Of a stretch of DNA of 64,000 bases, positions 14,022-26,400 are shown one piece after another. Numbering within the stretch: position 1 is the first letter of the stretch; each line of letters begins with the position of its first letter. Position numbers and translations under genes: made by a program. Origin of the DNA: Archegozetes longisetosus (lineage: Eukaryota; Arthropoda; Arachnida; Sarcoptiformes; Trhypochthoniidae); contig JAEMBT020000002.1 of the NCBI GenBank assembly GCA_018873245.2, positions 4,406,001 through 4,470,000 on the forward strand, read 5' to 3'. The notes below the pieces were generated by a model. The model had not been told where the DNA came from. It made no database searches and was given only the letters and a program-made list of their open reading frames with translations.

Positions 14022-14222
14022 GTTTACAGCTTAGGATCAACTGTGTTATCTGAAGGACAGTTCATTCGCCTAATTGATGGATGTGTCTACAGAGATATTA
14101 CTGCAAAAATGAATGGTTTTGTTATATTTCTAATAGAATATAATACTAGAATTAGGGCTAAGCCTCATGGGTTCATTTTTGTAGCACTTATTGTCTTTAA
14201 GAAACTATATCATTTTGTATAA
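14022..14222 (+). pseudogene. Open frame with weak helix-turn-helix resemblance
   Basis: An open frame without an early ATG runs 66 codons from after the TAG at 14,019 to a TAA at 14,220. Residues LSEGQFIRLIDGCVYRDITA, followed by KMN, recall the first helix-turn-helix of Tc1/mariner transposases (LSE...G.SYR.IA..LN). After that the sequence becomes a hydrophobic low-quality translation. No terminal inverted repeats were found around it. If real, it is a very degraded transposase start. Confidence 0.15.
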
Positions 14223-15235
14223 AACGTAGTAATTGCCTTTTGCGTTATTGCCTTTGAAGACTATAAAAATTATCACGTCCATTAAAAACATCATATTGAA
14301 GTAGCCTTTATATCATTGATCGTTATTATTTTTTAGACAGATTGTCCATGTTTTTCACGATTAAATAGACTGTAGATGTCTGTAAGGCGCTAAGTTTAAT
14401 GTTGAAATATCTACTTCAGAAACTAACTTTTATGTACTTAGTAACCTTGAGTTTAATTGAACAGTTTAAAGATGAGCTCGGTTCAACGAATTAATTGAGC
14501 ATTTATAAATATTTGCCTCAAAATTAAAACAAATGGCATACAAACTATGTTTACTTAGAGTATTGAACTGCATCTGAACGTATTTAATTATTATCTCGGT
14601 CTATAATTGAAATATTAAAAAATCACTTTTGGTATTTTGAACGAATATTATTAATCGATTTGCGTATATCGTTGAGATATGTTTAGATAACTAATAAGTT
14701 AGACTCTATTAAGTAATATCCTATGTGTTGTTGTGAATCACATTCATATTCAAATGCATGTTTACGTTTGATTGAATAACAAACGCATACATTAATTAAA
14801 TGAAGTAATATTAGGAAAAATTGGCTGAACAAATTTTATAGATATAATTTACTATAATGCTATGCATTGATAGTAAGTGAATGACAGTACTGTCTATATG
14901 AATAGCAGTGCTCAGCAACGCTCTCTGAGCGAAAGCATATAATAGAGTAAAGTGCGTACTGAGTTTCGCTCAACCGTATCTTTTAATTCTATATAGCCCC
15001 AACACTCGTCACTTCTAAAATGGTTTAAATAAATATTAGTTTAATTTGTAAATGCATTATTCATTAATAATTTTAAATGAAAATGTCCAATTTTATGAGT
15101 ATTCATAAACAATAAAACAGGCGTTTGTTTACTCAAACTACAATTTGAGATATCAATTTATTTATTACAATATGACACGTTTTTATTGCATTAATCTCTT
15201 ATGGAAGACTTTGTCAAATAAATCCTATCACTCAG

Positions 15236-15253
15236 AGAGTTGTTAACAACTCT
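15236..15253. repeat. 18-bp perfect palindrome
   Basis: AGAGTTGTTAACAACTCT reads the same on both strands. It may be chance, a protein-binding site or part of an old inverted repeat. Confidence 0.6.
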
Positions 15254-16014
15254 TTGCAGTTAATACTGTTCAGTAATGCGTGCGTTTAAATCATAAAATC
15301 TTTTGCATTGATTACTATGAGAAAGATTACTACTTTTAAAGTTAACTAACTATTAATTTTGCAAAATTAACATATGGTGAAAATTTGCCAGATTATTATA
15401 TAAAGTACATACTATCTTCTTTATAAGTGAAAAGTCTCAGAACCCTATAACTCGATGGAAAGCGTTTCTCGACACTGCTATTCAGATATCTATTGTATTG
15501 ATTCATTTAAAATTGATTTTTACAAAAACTCTAGCTATCAGCCAGATAAGCTTCAATAAAACACAAATTAATTGTTGGAAAAGCATGCTTTATCTCCCAT
15601 TATAAACAAGTTTACGGTAAAAAAGTTCAATAAATTTACAATATGATCGGTAGAAAAGAAAATTTAGGTAATTTCTAATGATTTTTAATTATTTGTCAAT
15701 TATTATATATTTAATAAAAAAAATAATAATAGTAATAATTACCAAATTTATTTAAACTATAGAAATTAAAAATAACACTAGTTTTAAGCGGAAATTGCTT
15801 TAGATTTCAATCGATAAGTAATGATTCAAATCTGAGTGACTGATCCAAACGATATTCTTTGAGTATAGTACTTGAATATTACACATTTTAGTATATATCT
15901 TACTTTGTTCCAAATAGTATTTTTAGTGAGCGTGATTCGCAAATACTAAGGTAATCTGGTCAACAGATTCTTTGAACAATTTAGATTAAGTGAAACTTTT
16001 CCCAGTTATTGCAT

Positions 16015-16059
16015 GATACAAGCTTTTCAGATACAAGCTTTCCAGATACAAGCTTTTCA
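16015..16059. repeat. 15-bp minisatellite, three units
   Basis: Three adjoining copies of GATACAAGCTTTTCA, the middle one with a single T-to-C change. Confidence 0.9.
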
Positions 16060-19000
16060 ATTTGTTGAAATCCTAGTTTATCCGAATAAAATTTAAACCA
16101 CTAAAGAAATTAATCTGAGACTTCATTTGCTTAGTGAGCAAATAGTAAAACACTTGATGGCAAGTTTAGCTTGAACCAGATAAACGATTTAGTATGTACG
16201 AGACAATGGTAAAACATGTTTCCAATTGGTTGAATCCAATTATTATTGAACCTAAAAAGAGATCTGGTAAACTCTCCTAAACCTTGTCTTCTTCCTCTTC
16301 TTAACTAGTTTGACTCAGTGATTATCTCTATTTTATGGTTTAGTTGATTATACATATATTCAATCTTCTTGAATCACCATTATAGAAGTCAAAATGTATA
16401 AAATCGGTGATATTAGAAAAATTCTAATTTAATACCTTTTTTTCAAAGAATGTCAAAAAATTATTATCAATGTGTTCTATGATTTAAAAAGTAACTCATT
16501 TATGATAAACTATATCATAAAACAGAAATAAAATGCTTAATAGAAGAAAAACAAGGTTTAGAAGAGTCTACCTTAAAATAGTTTTGGCAGGAAAATTTCG
16601 TTTGGAGAGTTTACCAGTAACCTAAACAATCATATAACATGCTTCTATTATTGCTTAAATTTGGAGAAGGAATTCCAATCTTGTTTAATTGAAATGCTGA
16701 GACCAACTATTGATTATTTTTTATCAAATTCAATTTTACTTCTGGTGTTGAGCTAATACCTGAAAAATTGATTGAGTTCACTTAGATTCGCTATTGTGAG
16801 AGCTTCGATAGTTTCACGCACGTGTAATCTGAGTAAACAATAGAAGGATGCTTGCAAAAAAGGTATCTCATATACTACTGCATAAAGGCTAATACACACC
16901 TTTCTATTGAAGAGGACTCTTTAATTTAAAAAAAAACCTAGAATATAGAACACAATTTTCTACTATAAATCACTCGACAGTAGAAAGCTTATGGTTACCT
17001 TAAAATTAATTATTTAATCAAGGCAAATTTGTAAAATACTACTTGAAAATTTTTCAAACTTATAAAACCTATATTTTTTGCAGTCGTTTTTCTCTGGTCT
17101 AATATTTTAGGGCATTGCTTAGTTGTAAAACTTATTTCTGCTCAATATTTATTGTCATTATTTCAGCGTATCTTAAGAGACAAATTAAGCAATACGCTGG
17201 AGGAATTTTTTCAGGTTCGGCGACAATATTCGGCACAAAAAGACTAAACTTAAAATATTAGCTGATTTTGTTGAAAAGCATTAACATAAATACATTTTAA
17301 TTGTTTGGCTAATAAGACTTTCTTCTATATTTGCACTGAGATACAAAAGCATTTGCATTTTGGGTATTGCTAAATTTATGCCATTTGTTTTAGCGATGTT
17401 CAAGTCTCTATTTTCCAAACAATCTGTTTGCATCACAACTACTACGAGGAATATATAAGAAAGTAATCATTATTTTAGATAGTTTTAGATATTTGTGTTC
17501 AATACTTGACCAATGTTTTAAAACTTACATCTCTAGGTTGTCGGAAAATGAATGGAGTGCTTGCGATACAGAGTAGTGCTCAAAACAGTCTGCGATTTAA
17601 TTCCCAAAACCAAATCAATTTTTAAAGAAAAAGCTTTCAAAGACGTACTGTCTTCGGATCATTGAGCTTATTTGAATTGGACGTCAATATTTGGCGCGCT
17701 CGTCATACACCGAAAAAGTGAATTAGTATCTATATGATTGATATGTTAAAACTTTTGAAGCAAACTATCATTTAAGTCAAAAAATTTGATGCTTAAAATC
17801 ACAATTTTTTATAATTTTTATTATTAGGTCACAACTAACATTAGATTTATCAAACATCTGAGAATCTATATTAAAGTTTGAAATATTTATAATGTTTGAT
17901 ATAAAACTAAATAATTCAATACTGATTATCAATAGTTTCATTGATAACAAGATTGCTTAGCGGACTTTACTGTTTTTGAGCAGCCATTTAGCATTAACAT
18001 TAGATTAGAAAAAAATGCATGATTTACAAGGATATTTTGATATTGTATTAGTATGATCATCTTTGACATACTGAAACTTCATTGGGATTAGAGTAAAGTC
18101 TTACATAGCAACCTTGATAAGAATATAATATCTGAAATACATATTTGATATATATGTTGAACATAATCAATGTACAAAGAACTAAACACAGAATCTTCTT
18201 AAGTAGAAACCATTTAACTTTCATATATTCCAACTTTAAGCCTTTTTATAATCTTTCAATTTATTTCAATACATGAGGCAAAGCAAATATTCGTTTAACA
18301 AGATTTGAGCGGATTCTTTAAAGACTACTTTCTTATTCATTAAAGCATAAATACTTTAAGTTATTGAGCTTCTTATGTCAATAGGATTACTTTGTTTTTA
18401 GCGACTAACCTATTACTAACATTTAACTTTATATCTAATAAGTATATATTTATGGAAAACTTCACTCATAATAAGATTCAAATGTACAAAATTGCTGACT
18501 ATAGCACAATTGGATTAATTAGAAGCTTACACGTGATCCTAAAAATAATTTACAGCGGGCTTTAGCTTAATTCCAGTCTAAATGCAATATTCATTTGATT
18601 TTATTCAGTTTATATACTCACAGAAAATCTTTCATACAATACAAATGATTGGATTTAAGAATTTTCCAGACCAAAAACATGTAATTCAAAGTGCAGTGGC
18701 TTCAACAAATAAGGCTAACTTTTTCAACCCATATACCTGTACTTATTTGTAAAGCGTTAATCTACTTTGCAGACTTTACAAATTAAATAGATTTTCAAAA
18801 CAGTTAGAACTCAGTTATCAATGCGCTCAATCATCAGATAAAATTTGATACAAACATATTAATAGTTCAAAATGAATATTCAACTAATAGTTAAAATTAG
18901 GGGTGGTTATTCCAGAGAGTCGTGACTCGAATATAGAACTGAAACAATGCATTGAGAGTGCCAATAATAAAAATGTAGTTGAATTGAAAAATGATTTCAT

Positions 19001-20063
19001 CTTAACTGATAGATGATTCGCTTTAAAAGCTGATTGATTTTGTAAACTGTTTGTATAACACCTCTTATAAACCTCCTGACTTGCTTTGCGCTCGACACAA
19101 CTTCATACTTTGACCACACTTTATGGAGTGAGTGTAAATGAGAGCTATAATAAATAGCAAATAAGTTAAAAATATTTCATACTAAAATTGACTTAAACTT
19201 TACAAAATCTATCTTGCACAAATTTTTAAAATAAGATCTAATCAAAATACTTCTCGTAAAACGCAAGTATTTTTCAAGAATTATAACTTAGATTAAAAAT
19301 ACCTATCGAAAATTGATGAAACAAAGTATTTTTCACAGTTAGTCATACAGTCATTTCATATACTTTCCAGAGAAGAGCGAATTTCTCTTACAATCAAACG
19401 TTTTTCTGAGTTAAAAGTTGCAACAAATTTTATTAAATAAGTTTAAAACTATTGCTTAGAAATTAATCTAAAAGTTAAATTCGATAGTTAAAACAGATTT
19501 TACACTTAAAAAGTTGATAACTTAGAAAACGTAAGTTTAGGTGAAAGTCAGAAAAGTTTTCTCTATTGCATTATTAACAAAGAATCTCACAATTTCTATC
19601 TGATGTTTTCCCTTTTCTCTAGTCTTATTTTTTACCTTCAACTTAAAAATAATTAGGTTTTGTTAGAACTTGTTTTAAATCACTTGATTCTTGAGGAGGA
19701 TTCGTAGAATCTAAAACCACAAGGTTCGATTTAAATCCTTGTCTTCTGAAAAGAAAGGAAAGAAAACAAAGTCACAGTTATCTAACTGGAAATTGCATAA
19801 ATCTACTAGAGATCCTGATTTAAAATCCGGATCAAAAGTTTACTTTCTAAGAAACGCTCGATTTGACTTAAGTTGCCATTGAGGCATATCCTTATTGGTG
19901 GATAAACTTGTCATTATTTTTATCCTTGAACATGAAAAAAAAGTTATGCATTTTCAGTGAAAATTCAATTTCTAATACAAATCAAAAGAAGTAACCTTGA
20001 AAATCATTAATACTTTCTCGATCTGACAATAAAGTGATGTAAATAAGGATCTGATTAGATTAG

Positions 20064-20071
20064 TATATAAA
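20064..20071 (+). promoter_or_regulatory. Candidate TATA box of the secreted-protein gene
   Basis: TATATAAA lies 112 bp before the ATG at 20,176. A start of transcription 25-30 bp downstream, near 20,095, would give a short 5' leader of about 80 bases. The assignment rests on position and match only. Confidence 0.5.
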
Positions 20072-20175
20072 GGAGAACTGATTTTAGTGATTCTTCATCA
20101 ATTGATTCAAGTCAGATATCTTACTTTGATATTGACTCAAAATTGAATCAAGTTTTATTGCAGTATTCTGTTAAA

Positions 20176-21157
20176 ATGTATAAATACTTGGTGCTTGCAG
20201 TCTTCATTGTCGGTAAGTTAAGGTTAAGTTAGATTAGGTTAATTTGAAGATTCAAAATATTTTTAAGATTTTTATTCATAACTATCTAAATTTTTGTTTT
20301 TAGGTATTTCTTGTGCTCCCCAAACAAGAAAACGAAGTGCAGCTCAAAAACAATGCACTGATCAATCAGTATATGAAAGCTGCATTCAATCTCTGTTCAT
20401 GATCGGCACTCCTGAGAAGCACTTTCCAAATACAACCGAACAAATCACTGCTTTCTGTGGAAAGTTGAAGGAAACCGATAAATGCGTTAAAGATTACACC
20501 ACAAAATGCATGAGCCCTACTGGGAGAAGAGCTACTGAAGTGGCCGTCGCTGGCATCGCTCGATTGGCCAAGAGAATGTGCAAATCGCCCACAAAAATGC
20601 AAGGTTTGTCCCAGAACAGTGTTGAATAAATCTTTAGATGTGAAACGCTTATTGAATTTCTGTTCATCATTAATACTTAGAATTCGTGAAAAACTCCAAG
20701 TGTGGTAATGCTGTGATCGGAGACATGAAAATATGCCTCAATGGTTACAAGATGTCTCTTTACGGAGCAAAACAAGTTAAGGTTACAGAAAAGTTGCCGA
20801 TTCTTTGCTGGTAAGACATTTTAAAATTGCATTCCAATTAATATAGTTTTAAAATGAAATTTATATTCTTTTTGAATAACTAGCAAATTCCACGATTTCC
20901 GTGGATGCGTTCGACAATCCTTCCAAAAAGTTGGACCGGAAGTATGTCCCGAACAGTCCCAGATGTTTTTCGCTAAAATAGCTGATGCGTTCCAATCTGA
21001 TGTATTTGATTTGATCTGCAACGATTACGACGAAGGATCTGATAAATGCTCTAAAGTTGTTGTGCCTGTCGTTAAGCCTTCAGCTAATACCAAATCTCTT
21101 TTCGCACCTCTTAGAGATGTGATCAAAAGTATTATTGAAGATCATGACGAACACTAA
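20176..21157 (+). CDS. Secreted cysteine-rich protein, 27 kDa haemolymph protein-like
   Basis: Four exons join in frame: 20176-20212, 20304-20603, 20681-20810 and 20884-21157, with GT-AG introns of 91, 77 and 73 bp. They give 246 residues. Residues 1-17 form a signal peptide (MYKYLVLAVFIVGISCA), so the protein is secreted. The mature chain has many cysteines, several in CxnC pairs (CTDQSVYESC, CVKDYTTKC), and a second half with the CCKFHDFRGC pattern. That pattern recalls the DUF1397 / 27 kDa haemolymph glycoprotein family of arthropods; a DUF19-type cysteine-rich fold is an alternative. Its function is unknown. A TATA box upstream and AATAAA 35 bp after the stop frame a complete compact gene. 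Structure is firm; family naming is tentative. Confidence 0.85.
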
Positions 21158-21192
21158 ATACTACACATATCTATTGAATGCCGAATCAATGC

Positions 21193-21198
21193 AATAAA
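21193..21198 (+). terminator. Poly(A) signal AATAAA
   Basis: Canonical AATAAA 35 bp after the stop codon of the secreted-protein gene. A second TTAATAAAA lies near 21,267 and could serve as an alternative. Confidence 0.65.
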
Positions 21199-21279
21199 TG
21201 GGACAATGCTTTAATCAAAAGTTATTCAGATTTATAATTGTATGTTTTTAAATTGTTTCTGTTTTTTAATAAAATTGTT

Positions 21280-22344
21280 TCAATTTCATGAATTTCTGTT
21301 GGATTTATTTGATCAAATTTTGAATAAAAGTGCTAAGAAATATTGTCTGCTCTTGAAAATCCTATTTGAGTAAACTTTACTTGTCGGGTCTGTGCTAAAA
21401 GTGCTAGCTGTAACTTTATTTCAGTTTAGAGATCCAGATTAACTGGTTTAACCCTTTTTAGACTAATTAAACACCAATTTTTCTAGGTGGCAAATTTGGT
21501 TGAAAAAAATTCAACTCATAAGAAGCCTTTTTTAAGCATAAATTAGATGTTTATTCTGAGCTATTCACTACTGTTTTGTCTGTTGGACTCATTATTAAAT
21601 TGTTTAGTGAGATTTTCTAATGTAAATTGCGATAAATACCTACTAAATATTAATTTTATAGCGACCTGTTTGTAACATTCATAAGAAATTATCAGTTGAA
21701 GATTGGATTTAGTTACATCACGACATGAGTTTCAACGCGCATTATAATATTTTTATAAACTAACTTTTAATCATAAAACAGAATTAAACCAGTTTTTTGG
21801 CAACATTTTTAAAGCCAATGAAACACACCAGTTTTATACGAAAATTAAACCAGCTTACCAGGATCTCTATTTCAGTTAGAGATCTCAATCAAGTACTATC
21901 TAATTGAAATAACATTATAGATAGTAATTTAGGCATTCATTCGACCAAATAAGGCCCACATTTTACTGAAGTGAAATATGAGCCCAAAATGTGATATTGT
22001 AATAATGTTTTCGGTTAGAAATAGTTCAGAAATTAGTTTTTAGCTTCTAAATTGGCCAGCGACCACTTTTCGGTAACCAAAATGCTAAAGGTAGTTCGAG
22101 AAAGGATCTTATTATATCAGTTGAAGATTTCAAGCCTATTCAAGGTTTCATTGAGTCTTTACATAATTTGTATTTCATCCTTGACCTTACATCTCACATT
22201 TACCTATACTTACACTTGAACGTCTACTCAATTCTTTGTCCCTTTATTTTTATGGCCTTCTGATTGACTGTAAACTAGCATTTTCTCCAATAGATTCATA
22301 CATTCAGAGATCAATCAAATTATGAAAAGACACAGTAGCTGCAT
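21280..22344. other. Intergenic, no gene seen
   Basis: About 1 kb of non-coding DNA. The related segments near 21,436-21,500 and 21,780-21,870, both with ACCAGTTT/AACTGGTTTAA motifs in opposite orientation, suggest a worn inverted-repeat element, but the ends could not be fixed. Confidence 0.4.
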
Positions 22345-22857
22345 ATCGTTTCTATCTAAAGCAGGATAACTAAAACACGAAGATAATGCTACAGTGAAAC
22401 TTCTATATAATGAATTTGAAGGGATCGAAGAATTTACTTCGTTATATCTCGTCTTATCGTTGTCTTATGCAGTCTCTTGGATGGTAATGTATTCAATGTA
22501 TAATCAAGTATCAATTTTAATAGGCATGATTGCATGCCAATCATTACATGAGTTTATTATCTTTCTTCTGAAATTTTGTTCTCAATTTACATGATTTTAT
22601 TTAAATGTAAACAGTTAGGCACTTAATGTTTGTTGAAAATTTAACTTTCCTTATTGTTCACCTTGAACGTCTCAACAAAGAGATGCATAAATATATTGTT
22701 GGAATTGTTTTATTCACTTTGTTATGATGAGCATCTTTTATAGCGAAGTCAGCTATATCGAGGTTTTACTGTAGTATTATCATTCATGTTTTAGTTATCC
22801 CACTTTAGATAGAAACGATACGCAGTTATTGAAGGCGAGAGGTTTGCTGTAACTATA
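22345..22857. mobile_element. pogo/Tigger-like MITE with nested inverted repeats
   Basis: Arms of about 60 bp at 22,345-22,402 and 22,758-22,821 are inverted copies of each other; both contain TATCGTTTCTATCTAAAG and GGATAACTAAAACA. Within the arms, TA-CAGTGAAACTTC at 22,390 and its inverted partner ending ACTG-TA at 22,773 look like the ends of a Tc1/mariner-superfamily element with a TA target duplication, enclosing 380 bp. The right side extends to a further end-like motif GAGGTTTGCTGTA near 22,857, suggesting one element inside another or a compound end. There is no transposase, so it is non-autonomous. The 66-codon frame at 22,394 is just element sequence. Confidence 0.65.
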
Positions 22858-23401
22858 ATATTAGAAACAGACAATGAATTTCTTTTGTATTTCTCATAAA
22901 TAATTCACAATAGACTCAAATGGAATTAAGTCTGTTAAGGAGTGCATACAATGGCTACTCTTTTGCTTAACGCCAACGCTTAACGGAACATTCCTATGAA
23001 TTATTCAAAATTAATTATTGTAGTTGTAATCTCTTTTAAGTTTGACACAGTGTTCATTATTCTGATGGAGACCGAGAAAATTAAGGAATGTAGGCGTCTG
23101 CAAATCATAATTGTTACATATACACTTGAACTTTCTAATAAAATGCTTCAGTCACAAGAAAGTGCTTTAATTTATACTTGCTTAGCTCTAATAAACAAGT
23201 AGAAGTACCTTTAGTTAAAAATAATTTGATCCCCAATGAAGCAGATTTGAGACAAAAAGACACTAGAATTTGTAAGTTTTAAGAAAATTATAACGAAACC
23301 AGATATTCATATATTCTTATTTTGTCAAGAAACTAATAATAAGCTGTGTACTACACTATTAAAATGATAAATTATCACATAAAAGCATTTTTCTTTATCT
23401 A
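22858..23401. other. Intergenic, no gene seen
   Basis: Non-coding DNA between the MITE and the 3' end of ABCG-A. The 68-codon frame at 22,996 has no features of a gene. Confidence 0.4.
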
Positions 23402-26400
23402 TTACACATTACGATTAGCTTTCCAAAGCAAAACATAATACGCAATAAATCTTAAAAGAATCATCACTGTAACCAAAGAACAAATATTAAGCCATAGTTG
23501 ATCATCTTCCAGTTGAAACGATCTCATGATGAAAGATCCTCCTTCTTTTAACTGATTTGTTATGTTCTTGTTGAACATCCATATTGCATCCGCCATCAAA
23601 TTGTTCTCATTCAAATATTCAGCTAATTTGATCAAATTTTTCATTTCTGGCCCTGACGGCAACGATGGCTGTTTTGTAGTTAACGCTAGACTTAGTTCAC
23701 ATCTGTCATAACCATATAAACTGATAACAATAGCCTCCATCGCGAATCTAACCCATGATATATAGGTGACTGGATGAAGATATTCGGGCATTTCGGAGAA
23801 TGGGACTAAGAATCCAGTGAACAGAATTAAGGGAGCCACGACTAACGCCACCGCATAAACTGCTGATGTGAAGTCATCGGTAAATATTGCTCCGATCAAT
23901 AGACCGACTGTTTGTGATATAATTGCCAGTATTATATTAACCAGAAAAAAGTTAGACATCCGCCAAATCTCTAATATTTGATATGTTGCATAATAACTGA
24001 TCCCACAGTATATCATTGGAAAAACTATCTATTGAGAATAGTTTAATTCACAAATCAGTAGATTATCTATAAAAATTTATTTTTATTCAGTTAAAAATTA
24101 TTTGCTTTTTACGCATTTTGATTTGACTTTAATGGTCTACAGGATTTATACTAATATTCACTAAGTTTTTTTTGATAAGTATGCTTTTAGAAAACATCAA
24201 ATTAATGTAAAGTCAGTGTTTTTCATAAAACAACTGGCTATGTTATGAAAAACTTCCGCAAAAGCTGAGGATTTTCATGCTTTAGCTAATTCTTTACATT
24301 AATACCAGTATTCGAGTACTTGAGAAGAGTACTGAGGTTTTAGAAGGGATTAAGTATATGCTTACGCCCACGGCAAAAACTCAACCATTAGCTAATTCAA
24401 TTTCGAATTTTGAACTACTAGCTTATTTAACTCGTGCTTATGTGATCGCTCGCGAGTCAGAAAATACAGATTTATTTTCAGTTGTCGCTAAGCATTTTTT
24501 CGAAATGCCATCAGTTACTGAAATAAACAATATAAAAGCATCAACGGTGGACATAATCTAATACCCATAGGAATAGATATACGAAACTATGATAGACAGA
24601 CAAGTAAAGTTGAGTTAAGGCTTGTTTTATAAGCACTCACTGAATTGCTAAGTGAAGCAAACACAAGTTAGAGATAATAAATATCGAACGTTTAAAAAAT
24701 CAATTATCTTATCTCGTATATTTAGTGCATTAAAAGCGTTGATTCTACCAACAATTTCCATAACACTCCTCTATAATTATAATCAAATAGTTGTCAGTTT
24801 TAGATTTAAAGGTAATATCAATTTTCTCTTAAAAAATACTAAACAAATATCTTCCTTTTCAATATGATAAGATATTTTTTTGGTCAGAGTAGACTTTTCT
24901 CTGCTGGAGATTTCGGATACAAACTTTAAATCTGTTAACATAGAAAAATTTTTCTTCAATAAGGTTTTTATTTCTCGTAATTACTAAATAAAGCTTCAGC
25001 CAGAAATCAGTAACCATATATTGATTGATAAGTTTCATAATATTTTTGTCCTCTCCTTTGCTCAAATAAAGTTTAAGACACAGAGGAGAGTCAACGCCGA
25101 ATTAAGTTATACATTTTGAGCCTGATCTCTGCCTAATTTTATGGATTTCATGGGTCTTGTGACTCTCAACTGATTTTAAGTGGCAAAAGATATAACAAAA
25201 GCCTAAACTTTTGAGCTTAAGTTCGTCAAATTCGAAATTTGTTTGGGAAACTGACTTTAAGTTGGGCTCAACTTTCAGATAATTTCTGAATACCATTACT
25301 TGATGCTATTTATATTTTGACATCATAATTTTTGAAGCGAGGTAATTTTGTCAAATTATCGAGTTTTTGGCATCTTTTACCCTAAACTTGATCACCAAAA
25401 GGACTTATAAAATCATTCTTATTTCATAAAATGAATATGGACGAATCTTACTCTATAAATTCAAATTTGATTATTTGACATGATTTTTTAAAGTTTTATC
25501 CTAAAGACCGGTAAATAGCCTTCAAATAGACATATAACATGATAGCTTTATTGATATATAGGATGGTTAAACAATTTTCACTTGATTGAACTTCTCCAGA
25601 TTTCTCTGTTGTGAAGCTTACATATTCATAAACTATGAATTATACTGGGTTTGAATACATCATTTTTGTTTCCCTTAAATGATAGTAGAAATTCCTGAAA
25701 GGCGAGAAGACTTTACTCGACCCAAAGTTTCACATAACCGAATACATTTTCTTTAACTACCCTCTTCCGAGGTCAAAAAATCTTATTCTTTCGCAAAATT
25801 TTATGAATTTGAACAATACATGGTTCCCCTACCCTCAAAGGATACTAAGCCCTTGCTATTTCCAAGTATTAGTTTATAAAGGATTGGTCATTTAAAAGAA
25901 CCATCTTTGTGTAACTGATGGTGACTCGTTAACCTAATCTCCACAAACCCGATTGAACTTAAGCTTAGGATAACGTCAGGTCCCTTGAGTCAGGAAGCTT
26001 CGCGACCCAACGCTTTTCTCATTGGTTAAATGATGCACACGGATACTCAACCATTTTTATGAAGGAATTTTACTTTTGTGGCTTTGTTTAAATTGAGGCT
26101 TCAAAACTGCATGAAATGTATGCTTCATTATCGTTTTACTTCATCCATATTTTAAAGAACAACTGAAACAAAAAGTGAGCGTGTATTATTACGGAAGCAT
26201 GATCTAATATAAATCATCATGTTTAGTTTAAAGGTATCCTGGTTGAAGCTCCAGGGCCTCCCGTTTGGCCTCTGTCCGTAAAGTGTGCTTCAGTCGAGAA
26301 ATATTTTATCAAAATTACTATGGGGTTCAACTGGTCGCTATTCTGTTAGTTTCTGTGCGAGTTCGCGTGTGACAAAACATACATCATTGCACTTGTCTCG

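Larger units (their letters stand above)
11036..20063. other. Gene-poor stretch of about 9 kb
   Basis: No supported gene was found. It contains a 15-bp minisatellite (16,015-16,059), an 18-bp perfect palindrome (15,236-15,253) and two weak open frames, 11,254-11,361 (ending at a GTAAGA donor-like site) and 14,022-14,222. Clusters of TCGTGACTCG-type motifs near 18,900-18,935 resemble transposon ends but are too degraded to define. Confidence 0.45.

Noticed and set aside
19715-19745. GGTTCGATTTAAATCC considered as a tRNA B box
   Set aside because: Length and bases do not fit the B-box consensus, and no A box or cloverleaf could be drawn around it.
20366-20602. 78-codon minus-strand frame
   Set aside because: A shadow of exon 2 of the secreted-protein gene.
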